Shown: piece by piece, positions 25,770-35,689 of the stretch
How positions within the stretch are numbered: position 1 is the first letter of the stretch
How the letters are laid out: each line of letters begins with the position of its first letter
Assembly (NCBI RefSeq): GCF_001275135.1
Contig: NZ_LFQU01000002.1
Location: 62,001 to 126,000, forward strand
From: Xylanibacter rarus
GTDB taxonomy: Bacteria > Bacteroidota > Bacteroidia > Bacteroidales > Bacteroidaceae
DNA: 64,000 nucleotides
Direction: 5' to 3'
The notes under the pieces: model-generated
Database searches by the model: none
What the model saw: only the letters and a program-made list of their open reading frames with translations
What the model was told of the DNA's origin: nothing
Translations under genes and position numbers: made by a program

Positions 25770-28400
25770 ATGAAAAAACTATTAACAATCATCACAACGC
25801 TGGCAATGGCGCTCGGCTCTTATGCCGGAGAACCGCTGGAGCTATGGTACGACAAGCCTGCCGGCAACTGGAACGAAGCCCTGCCGCTCGGCAACGGACG
25901 CATAGCGGCAATGGTATACGGCAATCCCGTATGCGAGGAATATCAGCTCAACGAGGAGACTATATCAAAAGGCTCGCCCTACAAAAACTACAACGCTGAG
26001 ACACCTAAGTATCTTGATAACCTGCGACAGCTGGTCTTCAGCGGCAAGAGCGACGAGGCACAGGCACTGGCCGAGACACAAATTCTGGCCGACAGAGACT
26101 ACGGATTCGGTGCATCATACCAGCCGGCAGGAAGTCTGCGCATCGAATACGACGGCCATAAAGACTACTCTTCGCTGCGCAGACAGCTCAGCATAGACAA
26201 CGCCGTGTCTACAGTAACCTACAGAGTGGGCGACGTAACTTACACGGAAGAGGCCTTCACGTCGTTCACCGACCAGATGCTCATCATCAGAGTCACGGCA
26301 TCAAAGAAGGGCGCAATAAACCTGAAAGCAAGCCTGTTTTATCCTGACGGTGTGAAAGTTGACCGCTCTGTAAGCGGAAACACACTCGCACTGAGCGGAA
26401 CCACGGCAAAAGCCGCAAACAACGTGCCCGGAAAACTGAACTTCATAGTCAACGCAAAAATTGACAACGAAGGCGGTGCAATGACACAGAACGACACCGC
26501 GCTGATTGTGAAAGACGCCGACGCCGTGACCTTCCACATAGCCATGGCAACCAACTTTGTGAACTATAAGGATATCTCGGCCGACCCTCAGAAGCGTATT
26601 GACGAATATATGAAGAATGCCGGACGCGACTATGAGACGGCAAAAGCCGAACATATAGAATACTATAAGGAACAGTTTGACAGAGTAAGCCTTGACCTCG
26701 GAGAGAACAGCAACCCGTCGAAGACTACAGACAAACGCATTGAAGACTTTGCTGAAGGCAACGACACACAGCTCGTAGAACTGTATTTCCAGTTCGGAAG
26801 ATACCTGCTTATATGTTCATCACAGCCTGGATGCCAGCCCGCCAACCTGCAAGGCAAATGGAACGGCAGCACAAACCCTGCATGGAAATGCCGTTATACG
26901 GTGAACATTAACACAGAGATGAACTACTGGCCGGCCGAATCGACAAACCTGCCGGAACTTCACGAGCCGCTGATAAAGATGATAAAGGAGCTCAGCGAGA
27001 TAGGAGCCGAAACGGCAAAGAACATGTACGGATGCAACGGATGGATGCTTCATCACAACACAGACCTGTGGAGAATGACTGGAGCCGTGGACAAAGCCTA
27101 CAGCGGAGTGTGGCCAACGGCCAACGCATGGTTCTGCCAGCACTTATGGAACAGATATCTTTACAGCGGAGACACCGACTATCTGAAAGAGGTTTATCCG
27201 CTAATGAAAGGAGCGTCAGAGTTCTTCCTCGACTTCATGGTAGAGGATCCCCGCGACAAATTCATGGTTGTCTGCCCGTCGGTTTCACCCGAAAACTCAC
27301 CAAAAGCATATAAAGGACAGAACATCTTTGCAGGTATAACCATGGACAACGAGCTCGTAAGCGACCTGCTGACCAACACCGCAAGGGCTGCCGAGACGCT
27401 TGCCACTGACGAAGACTTCGCAAAATCGCTGCTGAGCCTGCGTGACAAGATGCTGCCACTGCGCATAGGACAATACGGACAGCTGCAGGAATGGCGCGAC
27501 GACTGGGACAACCCTGACGACCATCACCGCCACGTGTCACACCTGTGGGCACTGTATCCCGGCACGGCAATATCTCCATACCGCACACCGGCTGCGTTCA
27601 GAGCATCAAAGGTGTCGCTGATGTACCGCGGAGACGAGTCGACAGGATGGAGCATGGGATGGAAAGTTTGTCTTTGGGCAAGATGTCTTGACGGCAAGCA
27701 TGCTTACAAGCTGATTAAAGACCAGCTGTCGCTTGTGCCGGCAGACAGGACCGAAGGACAGGACGGAGGCACTTATCCAAACATGTTCGATGCACATCCG
27801 CCATTCCAGATTGACGGCAACTTCGGCTGTACGGCGGGCATTGCAGAGATGCTTATGCAAAGCCACGACGGCTTTATAAACCTAATGCCGGCTGTTCCTG
27901 ACGAATGGGCCGACGGCGAAATTAAGGGTCTGAGAGCCATAGGCGGCTTCGTGCTTGAGGACATGGTGTGGAAAGACGGCAAGCTGATGAGTGCCCGTCT
28001 GCGCTCAACGCTCGGCGGAAACCTCAGACTAAGGGTGCCCGTAAAGATCAAGTCGGACACACATGAGGTGAAAGAGGCTGAAGGCGAAAACCCCAATCCG
28101 CTGTTCTACACCTACTCTATGCCTGTAAAGAAGATATCAGGAGACGAATATGTTGACGTTGACAACTCGAGCGTGAACAACAGGCTGCCCGAGACTTGGC
28201 TCTATGACATAGAGACCAAGGCTGGAGACGTGGTCTACATAACAAACGAAAGCTCGGCTTCGGGCATTGACCAGACGTTGACCGACAATGGCAGCAACGG
28301 CAGCATATACGACATTTCGGGCAGAAAGGTTGACAGTCCGGAGCGTGGAATATTCATAAAAAACGGCAAGGCTTTTATTAAAAAGATAGCGGAGCTATAA
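25770..28400 (+). CDS. GH95 family glycoside hydrolase (alpha-L-fucosidase or alpha-L-galactosidase)
   Basis: 876 residues with a signal peptide ([19 protein letters not shown]). The N-terminal beta-sandwich begins [20 protein letters not shown], and [12 protein letters not shown] is a GH95 hallmark. The (alpha/alpha)6 catalytic domain keeps the residues known from the Bifidobacterium 1,2-alpha-fucosidase: two Asn in [11 protein letters not shown], the acid Glu in LQEWRDDWD and the Asp in [26 protein letters not shown] is also typical. GH95 enzymes remove terminal alpha-1,2-fucose or L-galactose from plant xyloglucan, rhamnogalacturonan or host glycans. The pectinase neighbourhood favours a plant substrate. 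The C-terminus has a short sorting-like tail ([12 protein letters not shown]). Probably controlled by the divergent regulator. Confidence 0.93.
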   Translation: MKKLLTIITTLAMALGSYAGEPLELWYDKPAGNWNEALPLGNGRIAAMVYGNPVCEEYQLNEETISKGSPYKNYNAETPKYLDNLRQLVFSGKSDEAQALAETQILADRDYGFGASYQPAGSLRIEYDGHKDYSSLRRQLSIDNAVSTVTYRVGDVTYTEEAFTSFTDQMLIIRVTASKKGAINLKASLFYPDGVKVDRSVSGNTLALSGTTAKAANNVPGKLNFIVNAKIDNEGGAMTQNDTALIVKDADAVTFHIAMATNFVNYKDISADPQKRIDEYMKNAGRDYETAKAEHIEYYKEQFDRVSLDLGENSNPSKTTDKRIEDFAEGNDTQLVELYFQFGRYLLICSSQPGCQPANLQGKWNGSTNPAWKCRYTVNINTEMNYWPAESTNLPELHEPLIKMIKELSEIGAETAKNMYGCNGWMLHHNTDLWRMTGAVDKAYSGVWPTANAWFCQHLWNRYLYSGDTDYLKEVYPLMKGASEFFLDFMVEDPRDKFMVVCPSVSPENSPKAYKGQNIFAGITMDNELVSDLLTNTARAAETLATDEDFAKSLLSLRDKMLPLRIGQYGQLQEWRDDWDNPDDHHRHVSHLWALYPGTAISPYRTPAAFRASKVSLMYRGDESTGWSMGWKVCLWARCLDGKHAYKLIKDQLSLVPADRTEGQDGGTYPNMFDAHPPFQIDGNFGCTAGIAEMLMQSHDGFINLMPAVPDEWADGEIKGLRAIGGFVLEDMVWKDGKLMSARLRSTLGGNLRLRVPVKIKSDTHEVKEAEGENPNPLFYTYSMPVKKISGDEYVDVDNSSVNNRLPETWLYDIETKAGDVVYITNESSASGIDQTLTDNGSNGSIYDISGRKVDSPERGIFIKNGKAFIKKIAEL

Positions 28401-28455
28401 ATCACAGCAAGACATCCGCACTTGCTTCATCATTAATTCTGTTAAATTAAGCAAG

Positions 28456-28496
28456 AGAGGCTGTCAGGGATTACACCCGCGACAGCCTCTTCTGTT
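28456..28496. terminator. Terminator between GH95 and the 28553-30013 gene
   Basis: AGAGGCTGTC (28456-28465) and GACAGCCTCT (28481-28490) are perfect complements with an inner GGG/CCC pair, followed by TCTGTTTATTT. It serves two converging genes. Confidence 0.88.
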
Positions 28497-28552
28497 TATT
28501 TGTTACGCCAGCACGGCAGCCATGTGCCGCAGCCTGATAACAAGACGTATGC

Positions 28553-30013
28553 CTACATGATATCGTCCTTGAACGTTATCTGCGGGCTGTTCATCATGTA
28601 GCAGTCGTCGCTGCTGCCCTCAATACGCCTAATCTGAGTGACCGTCCACGACTTTCTGCCCTTGTTCCATACCAGCAGTGCAGAGTATTTGTTTTCGGTT
28701 CTGCCGCACTGATACTTTATCCTTACGCTGCCGTTTTCCTGTATCTGTGCGTCATAGATGAAGTCGTTGTCGATGTAGCTGCCCATGTTGTACGACAAGG
28801 TTATGCAGCCGTAGCCCAGCTTCACGTTGCCGTAGCCGTCGTCGTATGACTGCTTGAAGTAGAAGTTCAGGGGCACGGGCCTCACCTCGTTGCCCGTAGA
28901 GAACATGCCGTAATAGCGTGTGTCTATGGGATTCAGCTTATAGATGGCGGTGTTGGTCATCAGTTTGTATGACTGCGAACGCACCTCAACGCTTCCGCAG
29001 AGATGGTAAGTGGAGGCACGACCTGTGGGGCCGAGATGTATTTCAGAGTAGTGAATCTGCCTGACATCGGTGTCGAGCGGTATGCTGTAAAGGCCGACGC
29101 AGGTGTCAGAGTGCTTCACCACGGCTACGATTCCCTCGCTGATGTATCCCGGTCCTTCCATGGTTATAAATCCGTGATACGTGGCATTGGAATATCTGTA
29201 TGACTTAATAATCGAGTTGAGCTTTATCATCAGTCCGCCATCGCCTATCCATCTGCCTGTCAGCGTGCCGCTGCTTGCCCTCGGCAGCATTATGTTTCCG
29301 TCGGCGTCGGTAGCGGGCTTGTAGGCCGGCGTGCCGTCGGTGGGCAGTGTGGTCTGCCCTTTGTCCACGGCTGATGCCGATGTCTCTCCGCCCTTCGGGC
29401 CGTTGGCGGTCTGTCCTGTAGCGGGCTTGTCTGCGGCAGGCGTGCCGCCTCCTTGCTGCGGCTTGTCGCTTCCGGCTGCCAGATATGTCCTGGCTGCGGT
29501 CTGCCCGGGCTGCCTTACGAACACCAGCTTGTCGGGACCTATGCTCTTGTCGAAGGTGCCAAGGCCTGTGAACCACAGCGTGCCGTCGGCTGCAATGGTC
29601 ATCGTGCAGGTGCCGGTCTTGCCCATGTCGCTTGCCCACTTAAGCCTGTAGCCGCCCTGCACGGGCTCGGGGTCGGTCAGCATCAGGGTTTCGGTGTTGC
29701 TGATAAGTATCTTGCTGCGATACTTGATGAAGCCCGTGGCTTTCTTTCCGGCAAAATAGCGTGAGGGCTTCTTCATGAAGTCTGAAGGCAAAAGACTGAA
29801 GTTGTGGGTGGCGCCCTTGACGAATGTCTGCGAAAAATCGGGCACGGCGGGCTCCTTTATGTTTATCTCCATGTAGCCTTGGCGGGTTAGCCCGTCCACC
29901 TTGTCGGCTGCCTCATACACTCCGCAGGGCTCCTGCACCTGCGCTCCTGCCGCAAGCACACACGCCACCTGCAGCATAACGTTGATCAACGTTGTCCTGA
30001 TTGTCATTCTCAT
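28553..30013 (-). CDS. Secreted protein of unknown function with a proline/glycine-rich linker
   Basis: 486 residues with a signal peptide (MTIRTTLINVMLQVACVLAA from the second Met). The mature protein has two beta-rich halves, each with lines such as YRLKWASDMGKTGTCTMTIA and GCITLSYNMGSYIDNDFIYD. A low-complexity linker (about residues 180-245, rich in Gly, Thr, Ala and Lys-Pro) separates them. I recognise no family. The repeated TGTCTMTIAADGTLWFTG-like strands suggest a lipocalin or jelly-roll-like periplasmic protein, but this is weak. It is convergent with GH95 and follows the gene at 30713 on the same strand (55-bp gap), so it may share its transcript. Confidence 0.7.
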   Translation of the reverse strand: MRMTIRTTLINVMLQVACVLAAGAQVQEPCGVYEAADKVDGLTRQGYMEINIKEPAVPDFSQTFVKGATHNFSLLPSDFMKKPSRYFAGKKATGFIKYRSKILISNTETLMLTDPEPVQGGYRLKWASDMGKTGTCTMTIAADGTLWFTGLGTFDKSIGPDKLVFVRQPGQTAARTYLAAGSDKPQQGGGTPAADKPATGQTANGPKGGETSASAVDKGQTTLPTDGTPAYKPATDADGNIMLPRASSGTLTGRWIGDGGLMIKLNSIIKSYRYSNATYHGFITMEGPGYISEGIVAVVKHSDTCVGLYSIPLDTDVRQIHYSEIHLGPTGRASTYHLCGSVEVRSQSYKLMTNTAIYKLNPIDTRYYGMFSTGNEVRPVPLNFYFKQSYDDGYGNVKLGYGCITLSYNMGSYIDNDFIYDAQIQENGSVRIKYQCGRTENKYSALLVWNKGRKSWTVTQIRRIEGSSDDCYMMNSPQITFKDDIM

Positions 30014-30068
30014 TTCTTCAATTAGTATTTATATCTGAATATTAGCGATTGCTCCGTATGCATCGTTT

Positions 30069-30713
30069 TCAGCCGAAATATGCCTTCAGCTGCGCTGCCA
30101 GCGACGACAGTTCTTCGGGGTTGCCGTTGCCGTAGCGCTGCCACACGCGGCGGCACTCATCGGTGAGCGGCGACGGCTGGGCCTTGCTGCGGTTGAGATA
30201 AGGGTCGAAGGTCTGAAACGTCTCCATCACCTCCACCACCACGTCGGCCTTTATGCCCATGAGCTTCGACAGCTCGGCTATCTCGGGCGTGTTGCGCACC
30301 ATCGTGGCGGGCGTCAGGCGGAAGTACTGGTCGAGTATTATTATAAGCATCATCGGCATGAGCTGGCCGCATGAGGGCATGGGCCTGAAGTCGCGCTCGA
30401 ACGACTCGTGCATGGCCACTCCGTCGTAGAACAGGGCTGCGTTGCTGAATCCTGCCATGCTCCTCAGCACTTTCACGTCGCGCGACAGGCGCCTGGGGTT
30501 ATCGCCGTATGTGGCCCAGAGTCGCCCGAGCCGGGGCGTGGCGGCACGGCGCAGACTGAACATCTGCTCGTAAAGATAGTGTGGAGGTATGTGCAGCTCG
30601 AGGCTCAGCTCTACCATTCCGCGCGAGTAGAGGGGCTTTATGCCTGCCGGCTTGCGCTGATAGAGCTGCATGAGCAGCAGCCAGTATTCATCAGACCATA
30701 GTGGATGACTCAT
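30069..30713 (-). CDS. Conserved-looking cytoplasmic protein of unknown function
   Basis: 214 residues, no signal peptide or membrane helix apart from one hydrophobic stretch (LMPMMLIIILDQYFRL). It starts MSHPLWSDEYWLLLMQLYQR and is rich in Trp, Tyr and Arg. RGMVELSLELHIPPHYLYEQ looks like a helical DNA- or protein-binding region but matches no HTH I can name. The gene is first of a pair with 28553-30013. Coding is supported by codon use and by the absence of longer competing frames. Function unknown. Confidence 0.65.
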   Translation of the reverse strand: MSHPLWSDEYWLLLMQLYQRKPAGIKPLYSRGMVELSLELHIPPHYLYEQMFSLRRAATPRLGRLWATYGDNPRRLSRDVKVLRSMAGFSNAALFYDGVAMHESFERDFRPMPSCGQLMPMMLIIILDQYFRLTPATMVRNTPEIAELSKLMGIKADVVVEVMETFQTFDPYLNRSKAQPSPLTDECRRVWQRYGNGNPEELSSLAAQLKAYFG

Positions 30714-30917
30714 AAGTTATGCTTGTTATGTGTGTAAGGTATGTTTCTGCAAATATATGATTTTTTTCTGAAAACCGGCAATGTCGGGCCGTTTATTTTG
30801 CGCCGCAGCAGGGCAAGAGCTGTGCCGTGGCGTGGGCATGGCATGGTTTTTGAGGCAGTTTCTGATGCCGTGCAGCCGCTGCTTACGGTGCCTGTGCAGC
30901 CAAGGCGGAAGGCGACT

Positions 30918-31045
30918 TGTAACATACTGGCTGACAGGGCGTTATATCCAGCCATGCAAAAGGTGGCCTTTCGGGCTGCAAAAGGGCATGTTTCAGGCGG
31001 CGAAAGGTGGCCTTTTGCAAGGCGAAAGGGCATCTTTCATAAAAC
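30918..31045 (-). repeat. 22-bp phased repeat array F (4 units plus tail)
   Basis: Units start at 30958, 30980, 31002 and 31024; the tail (GGCTGGATATAACGC on the minus strand) lies at 30918-30957. This array is between divergent genes, unlike most others, which are at 3' ends. The rest of 30714-31182 has only the promoter of the gene at 31183. Confidence 0.78.
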
Positions 31046-31150
31046 GGCCGGCGGCAGCACGCACGCCACACGGCCTGCAAGGCCCCGGCGTAAAGATGTG
31101 CGCGCGTGTTAAGAATATTAAAAATCTTATCGTATTACAAAAGTTTAGAC

Positions 31151-31158
31151 TAACTTTG
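31151..31158 (+). promoter_or_regulatory. Promoter -7 box for the GH3-family operon
   Basis: TAACTTTG, exact TAnnTTTG, 24 bp before the ATG at 31183. No clear TTTG at -33. Confidence 0.5.
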
Positions 31159-31182
31159 CAGCTTAAAAATACCTCTTAGAAG

Positions 31183-32706
31183 ATGAGCATTACTAGCATA
31201 ATTGGCAAGTTGTTTCTGCCGCGGCAGAAGGAGCTTGAGCGGCACATCAACGAGGCCGGGGCACTTCAGAACGAGGTGCTGGCATATCTGACGGGCCGTG
31301 CCAAGGACACCGAATACGGCAGAAAGCACATATTCGGCAATATGAAGTCATACGAGGACTTTGCGGCTAACGTGCCGCTGAACACTTATGAGGAACTGAA
31401 GAATGACATCGACCGCATGCGCCACGGCGAGAGCGACGTGCTCTGGCCCGGAACGGTAAAGTGGTATGCCAAGTCGTCGGGAACGACCAACGACAAGAGC
31501 AAGTTCATACCCGTAAGTCACGACGGTCTGCAGAACCTTCACTATCAGGGCGGCAAGGACGCCGTGGCCCTTTATCTGCGCAACAACCCCAAGAGCCGGC
31601 TGTTCGACGGCAAGAGCCTCATACTGGGCGGAAGCCACTCGCCCAACTATAATCTGCGCAACAGCCTTGTGGGCGACCTCAGCGCCATACTGATAGAGAA
31701 CATCAGTCCGCTGGCAAACCTGGTCAGAGTGCCGTGCAAGCAGACGGCGCTGCTGTCTGACTTTGAGGTGAAGCGCGACCGCATAGCCCGCGAGACGATG
31801 AACAAGAACGTGACCAACCTGAGCGGCGTGCCCTCGTGGATGCTCTCCGTGCTGACACGCGTGATGGAGCTTACGGGCAAGACTCACCTCGAGGAGGTGT
31901 GGCCCAACCTTGAAGTGTTCTTCCACGGAGGCGTGGCCTTCACGCCCTACCGCAAGCAGTATGAGCAGCTCATCACCTCGCCCGGCATGCACTACATGGA
32001 GACCTACAACGCCAGCGAGGGCTTCTTCGGCCTGCAGAGCGACCCCTCTGACCCGTCGATGCTGCTGATGCTCGACTACGGAGTGTTCTACGAGTTCATC
32101 CCGATGGACGAGTTCGGAGCCGAAAATCCTACCGTAGTGCCCATAACGGGCGTAAAGACAGGCGTGAACTATGCCATGGTCATATCAACGTCGTGCGGAC
32201 TGTGGCGCTACATCATAGGCGACACCGTCAAGTTTACGTCAACCAATCCCTACAAGTTTATAATCACCGGACGCACCAAGAGCTTCATCAACGCCTTCGG
32301 CGAGGAGCTAATCGTCGACAATGCCGAGCAGGGCCTTGCCCACGCCTGCCGCGAGACGGGTGCCGAGGTGCTCGAATACACAGCCGCCCCGGTGTTCATG
32401 GACGGCAACGCCAAGTGCCGCCACCAGTGGCTCATCGAGTTCTCAAGAGAGCCCGACGACCTCGGCCGCTTTGCATCGCTGCTCGACAAGAAGCTGCAGG
32501 AGATAAACAGCGACTACGAGGCAAAGCGCTACAAGGACATAACCCTTCAGCACCTCGACATCGTGAAGGCGCGCACGGGCCTGTTCAACGACTGGCTCAA
32601 GTCGAAGGGCAAGCTGGGCGGACAGCACAAGGTGCCGCGACTTAGCAACAGCCGCGACATCATAGAACAAATGCTGAGATTTAACACCGAAGACGATGAA
32701 CACTGA
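31183..32706 (+). CDS. GH3 auxin-responsive-promoter family acyl-adenylase
   Basis: 507 residues. The adenylate-forming motif WYAKSSGTTNDKSKFIPVS binds ATP, and LWRYIIGDTVKFTSTNPYKF with IITGRTKSFINAFGEELI covers the later adenylate motifs. Plant GH3 enzymes join amino acids to hormone acids; the bacterial role is not established, though Bacteroidetes members are common. It is cytoplasmic. The next gene overlaps it by 11 bp, and DUF3108 follows, a conserved-looking set whose envelope proteins hint at a cell-surface substrate (inference). Confidence 0.9.
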   Translation: MSITSIIGKLFLPRQKELERHINEAGALQNEVLAYLTGRAKDTEYGRKHIFGNMKSYEDFAANVPLNTYEELKNDIDRMRHGESDVLWPGTVKWYAKSSGTTNDKSKFIPVSHDGLQNLHYQGGKDAVALYLRNNPKSRLFDGKSLILGGSHSPNYNLRNSLVGDLSAILIENISPLANLVRVPCKQTALLSDFEVKRDRIARETMNKNVTNLSGVPSWMLSVLTRVMELTGKTHLEEVWPNLEVFFHGGVAFTPYRKQYEQLITSPGMHYMETYNASEGFFGLQSDPSDPSMLLMLDYGVFYEFIPMDEFGAENPTVVPITGVKTGVNYAMVISTSCGLWRYIIGDTVKFTSTNPYKFIITGRTKSFINAFGEELIVDNAEQGLAHACRETGAEVLEYTAAPVFMDGNAKCRHQWLIEFSREPDDLGRFASLLDKKLQEINSDYEAKRYKDITLQHLDIVKARTGLFNDWLKSKGKLGGQHKVPRLSNSRDIIEQMLRFNTEDDEH

Positions 32707-34720
32707 CACACAGCGCAACAGCAGACGGCGCAGCACCACAAACGGCAGCGCACACGCCGCCGAGGCACACCACAGAGCAGCACGCCTGAAGAAAGGCGCA
32801 CTGGCCCTGCTGACGTTCATGGCCGCCGTGATAATCACGTCGTGCGCCAGGATGGGACAGCCCGACGGCGGATGGTATGACGAGACGCCGCCGAGAATAA
32901 CCGGCAGCTCGCCCGCCGACAAGAGCATAAACGTCAAGACGCGCAAGATAGGCATCAACTTCGACGAATATATCCAGGTGGACAACCCCACCGAGAAGGT
33001 CGTCATATCGCCTCCGCAGATCGAGACGCCCGAAATCAAGGCCGCCGGAAAGCGCATCGTGGTGGAGATTAAAGACTCGCTCAAGCCCAACACCACCTAC
33101 ACCGTCGACTTCTCCGACGCCATCAGCGACAACAACGAGAGCAATCCGCTGGGCAACTACACCTACACTTTCTCGACAGGCGACCACATCGACACGCTCG
33201 AAGTGGCAGGATACGTGCTCAACGCGCAGAACCTCGAGCCCATAAAAGGCATCCTCGTAGGCCTCTACAGCGACCTGAGCGACAGCATATTCACACGCCA
33301 GCCCATGCTCAGAGTGTCGAGAACCGACAGCCGCGGCAAGTTTATCATCAAAGGCATTGCCACCGGAAAATACCGCATATACGCGCTCTCTGACGCCGAC
33401 AACAACTATATCTTCAATCAGAAGAGCGAACAGCTGGCCTTCAATCACGACATAATAGAGCCAACCTTCAAGCCCGACATAAGGCAGGACACAATCTGGC
33501 GCGACTCGCTCCGCATCGACTCAATACGCCGGGTGCCCTACACCCACTTCCTGCCCGACGACATCGTGCTGCGAGCCTTCACCGAAGAGCAGACCGACCG
33601 CTACCTGCTGAAGAGCGAAAGAGCCTATGCCAACCGCTTCACGCTCTACTTCAGCTACGGCAACAAGCAGCTGCCGGAGATCAAGGGACTCAACTTCAAC
33701 GAGCAGGACGCCTTCATCATTGAGACGACAGAGAAGCAGGACACCATCACCTACTGGCTGAAGGACACCACGCTCGTCAACCAGGACACGCTCAGAATGG
33801 AGCTGAAATATCTCGCCACCGACACGCTTGGAGTGCTGCAGATGCAGACCGACACGCTCGACGTGCTGTCGAAGGAGCCTTACGAGAAGCGCATGAAGCA
33901 GAAGAAAGAGCAGTTTGAAGAGTGGCAGAAGGCACAGGAGAAAGCCAAGAAGCGCGGCAAGGAATACCAGACGGAGATGCCCGCCGAGGCGCTCGAGCCC
34001 AAATACAACGTGCAGTCAGAGCCTGCGCCCGACCAGAACATAACCATCGAGATGCCCACACCGCTGCAGAAAGTGGACACGGCTTGCATACATCTCTACT
34101 CGAAGCACGACACGCTGTGGTATAAATCGCCGTTCGTGCTGCGGCAGAAGGCAGGCACCAACCGCATCTACGAGCTGCTCGGAGAGTGGCGGCCGGGCAC
34201 GGAATACAGTCTGGAGACCGACACCATGGCCTTCACCGACATCTACGGCAAAACCACCGCACCGTTCAAGACAGGCTTCAAGATACAGACCGAAGACGCC
34301 TTTGCCACGCTTATGTTCAACATAACGGGCATGGCCGACACCACGGTGGTGGTACAGATGCTCAACAACTCTGACGAAGTGGTGAAAGAAACGACCACAA
34401 CCGACGGCAACGCGTCGTTCTTCTACGTAAAGCCGGGCACATATTACGCCAGGATGTTTATCGACTCGAACAAGAACGGCAAGTGGGACACGGGCGAATA
34501 TGCCGCCGACCGCCAGGCCGAAACCACCTACTACTATCCCGAAAAGATAGAATGTAAGGCTAAATGGGACCTCAACCTGACGTGGAATCCAACGGCACGG
34601 AGCCTCGAAAAGCAAAAGCCCATGGAGATAACAAAGCAGAAGCCCGAACAGGAAAAGACCATAAAGAAGCGTAACCTCGACCGGGCCAAGAGCATGGGCA
34701 TACCATATCCGGGCAACTGA
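32696..34720 (+). CDS. Ig-like (Big_5) domain lipoprotein
   Basis: 674 residues. A 30-residue basic N-region precedes the lipoprotein signal ALALLTFMAAVIITSCARMG (lipidated Cys 50). Next to it is a Big_5 Ig-like domain (PPRITGSSPADKSINVKT to YTYTFSTGD, residues 62-160). A carboxypeptidase-regulatory-like fold follows (GYVLNAQNLEPIKGILVGLY). The middle has a charged helix (EKRMKQKKEQFEEWQKAQEK), and a late beta domain ends at KWDLNLTWNPT. Related lipoproteins are widespread in Bacteroidetes with no known function. It overlaps the GH3-family gene by 11 bp, so translation is probably coupled. Confidence 0.88.
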   Translation: MNTDTQRNSRRRSTTNGSAHAAEAHHRAARLKKGALALLTFMAAVIITSCARMGQPDGGWYDETPPRITGSSPADKSINVKTRKIGINFDEYIQVDNPTEKVVISPPQIETPEIKAAGKRIVVEIKDSLKPNTTYTVDFSDAISDNNESNPLGNYTYTFSTGDHIDTLEVAGYVLNAQNLEPIKGILVGLYSDLSDSIFTRQPMLRVSRTDSRGKFIIKGIATGKYRIYALSDADNNYIFNQKSEQLAFNHDIIEPTFKPDIRQDTIWRDSLRIDSIRRVPYTHFLPDDIVLRAFTEEQTDRYLLKSERAYANRFTLYFSYGNKQLPEIKGLNFNEQDAFIIETTEKQDTITYWLKDTTLVNQDTLRMELKYLATDTLGVLQMQTDTLDVLSKEPYEKRMKQKKEQFEEWQKAQEKAKKRGKEYQTEMPAEALEPKYNVQSEPAPDQNITIEMPTPLQKVDTACIHLYSKHDTLWYKSPFVLRQKAGTNRIYELLGEWRPGTEYSLETDTMAFTDIYGKTTAPFKTGFKIQTEDAFATLMFNITGMADTTVVVQMLNNSDEVVKETTTTDGNASFFYVKPGTYYARMFIDSNKNGKWDTGEYAADRQAETTYYYPEKIECKAKWDLNLTWNPTARSLEKQKPMEITKQKPEQEKTIKKRNLDRAKSMGIPYPGN

Positions 34721-34800
34721 CGGCACACACGACAGGCACGCTGACAGCAAGCCGCCGGCCGGCACGGAAAGAACAGGACACAAACAAAAATGCACATATC

Positions 34801-35613
34801 ATGAAACATCTAAGAACACTCACACTGGCAATAATGCTGATTGCAACTGCCGTGGCAGCCATGGCGCAGTGTAGCTTCAGAAACACAGCCTTCAAGTCGG
34901 GCGAGTTCTTGTCATACAACCTGTACTACAACTGGAAGTTTGTATGGGTAAGAGTAGGCACCGCCTCGATGTCGATAGTGCAAAGCAAGTATAACGGGCA
35001 GCAGGCCTACCGCGCCAGCCTCACCACAAGGGGCAACAGCAAGATGGACAAGATGTTCGTGATGCGCGACACGCTGCTCTGCTATTCAACAACCAACCTC
35101 GCACCGCTCTACTACCGCAAGGGAGCACTCGAGGGAAAGCGCTACACCGTAGACCAGGTGTGGTACAGCTATCCGGGCGGAAAGTGCAAGATAACACAGA
35201 GCCGGCTGCACAAGGACGGCAAGGTGGAGAAGCGCACGGTGACTCCCGGCGAGTGTGTCTACGACATGATGAACATATTTCTCAGGGCGCGAAGCTTCGA
35301 CCCGGCCAACTGGAAGAAGGGCTATGTAGTTGACTTCCCCATCGCCGACGGCAACGGACTTAACCCCGCGAAGCTGAAATTCATGGGACGCAAGACCGTG
35401 AAGGCCGACAACGGCGTGAAATACCGCTGTCTCGAACTGTCGTACACCGAGAAGGACAAGGGCGAATGGCGCGAGATAGCGCGCTTCTTCGTAACCGACG
35501 ACGCCAACCACATACCCGTAAGGCTCGACATGTTCCTGAAGTTCGGTTCGGCAAAGGCTTTCCTCACCAACATGAGAGGCACGCGCAACAAGATAACTTC
35601 AGTAACGAAATAA
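34801..35613 (+). CDS. DUF3108 periplasmic protein
   Basis: 270 residues with a signal peptide (MKHLRTLTLAIMLIATAVAA). FKSGEFLSYNLYYNWKFVWV is the DUF3108 start; YRASLTTRGNSKMDKMFVMR and CVYDMMNIFLRARSFDP are further blocks. The family is a single-domain beta-barrel-like periplasmic protein of unknown function in Bacteroidetes and proteobacteria. It lies 80 bp after the Ig-like lipoprotein and 76 bp before the beta-lactamase gene, all on the plus strand. Confidence 0.9.
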   Translation: MKHLRTLTLAIMLIATAVAAMAQCSFRNTAFKSGEFLSYNLYYNWKFVWVRVGTASMSIVQSKYNGQQAYRASLTTRGNSKMDKMFVMRDTLLCYSTTNLAPLYYRKGALEGKRYTVDQVWYSYPGGKCKITQSRLHKDGKVEKRTVTPGECVYDMMNIFLRARSFDPANWKKGYVVDFPIADGNGLNPAKLKFMGRKTVKADNGVKYRCLELSYTEKDKGEWREIARFFVTDDANHIPVRLDMFLKFGSAKAFLTNMRGTRNKITSVTK

Positions 35614-35689
35614 GCGCCAAAGGCTGCCGGCTGTTGCACGCATTGGTGCATACGGCCGGAAAAGGCGACATAACATAGGAGCAAAGACA

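Noticed and set aside
18766-28552. Full SusC/SusD polysaccharide utilisation locus
   Set aside because: Enzymes and a regulator are present, but no SusC/SusD pair was found anywhere in the window.
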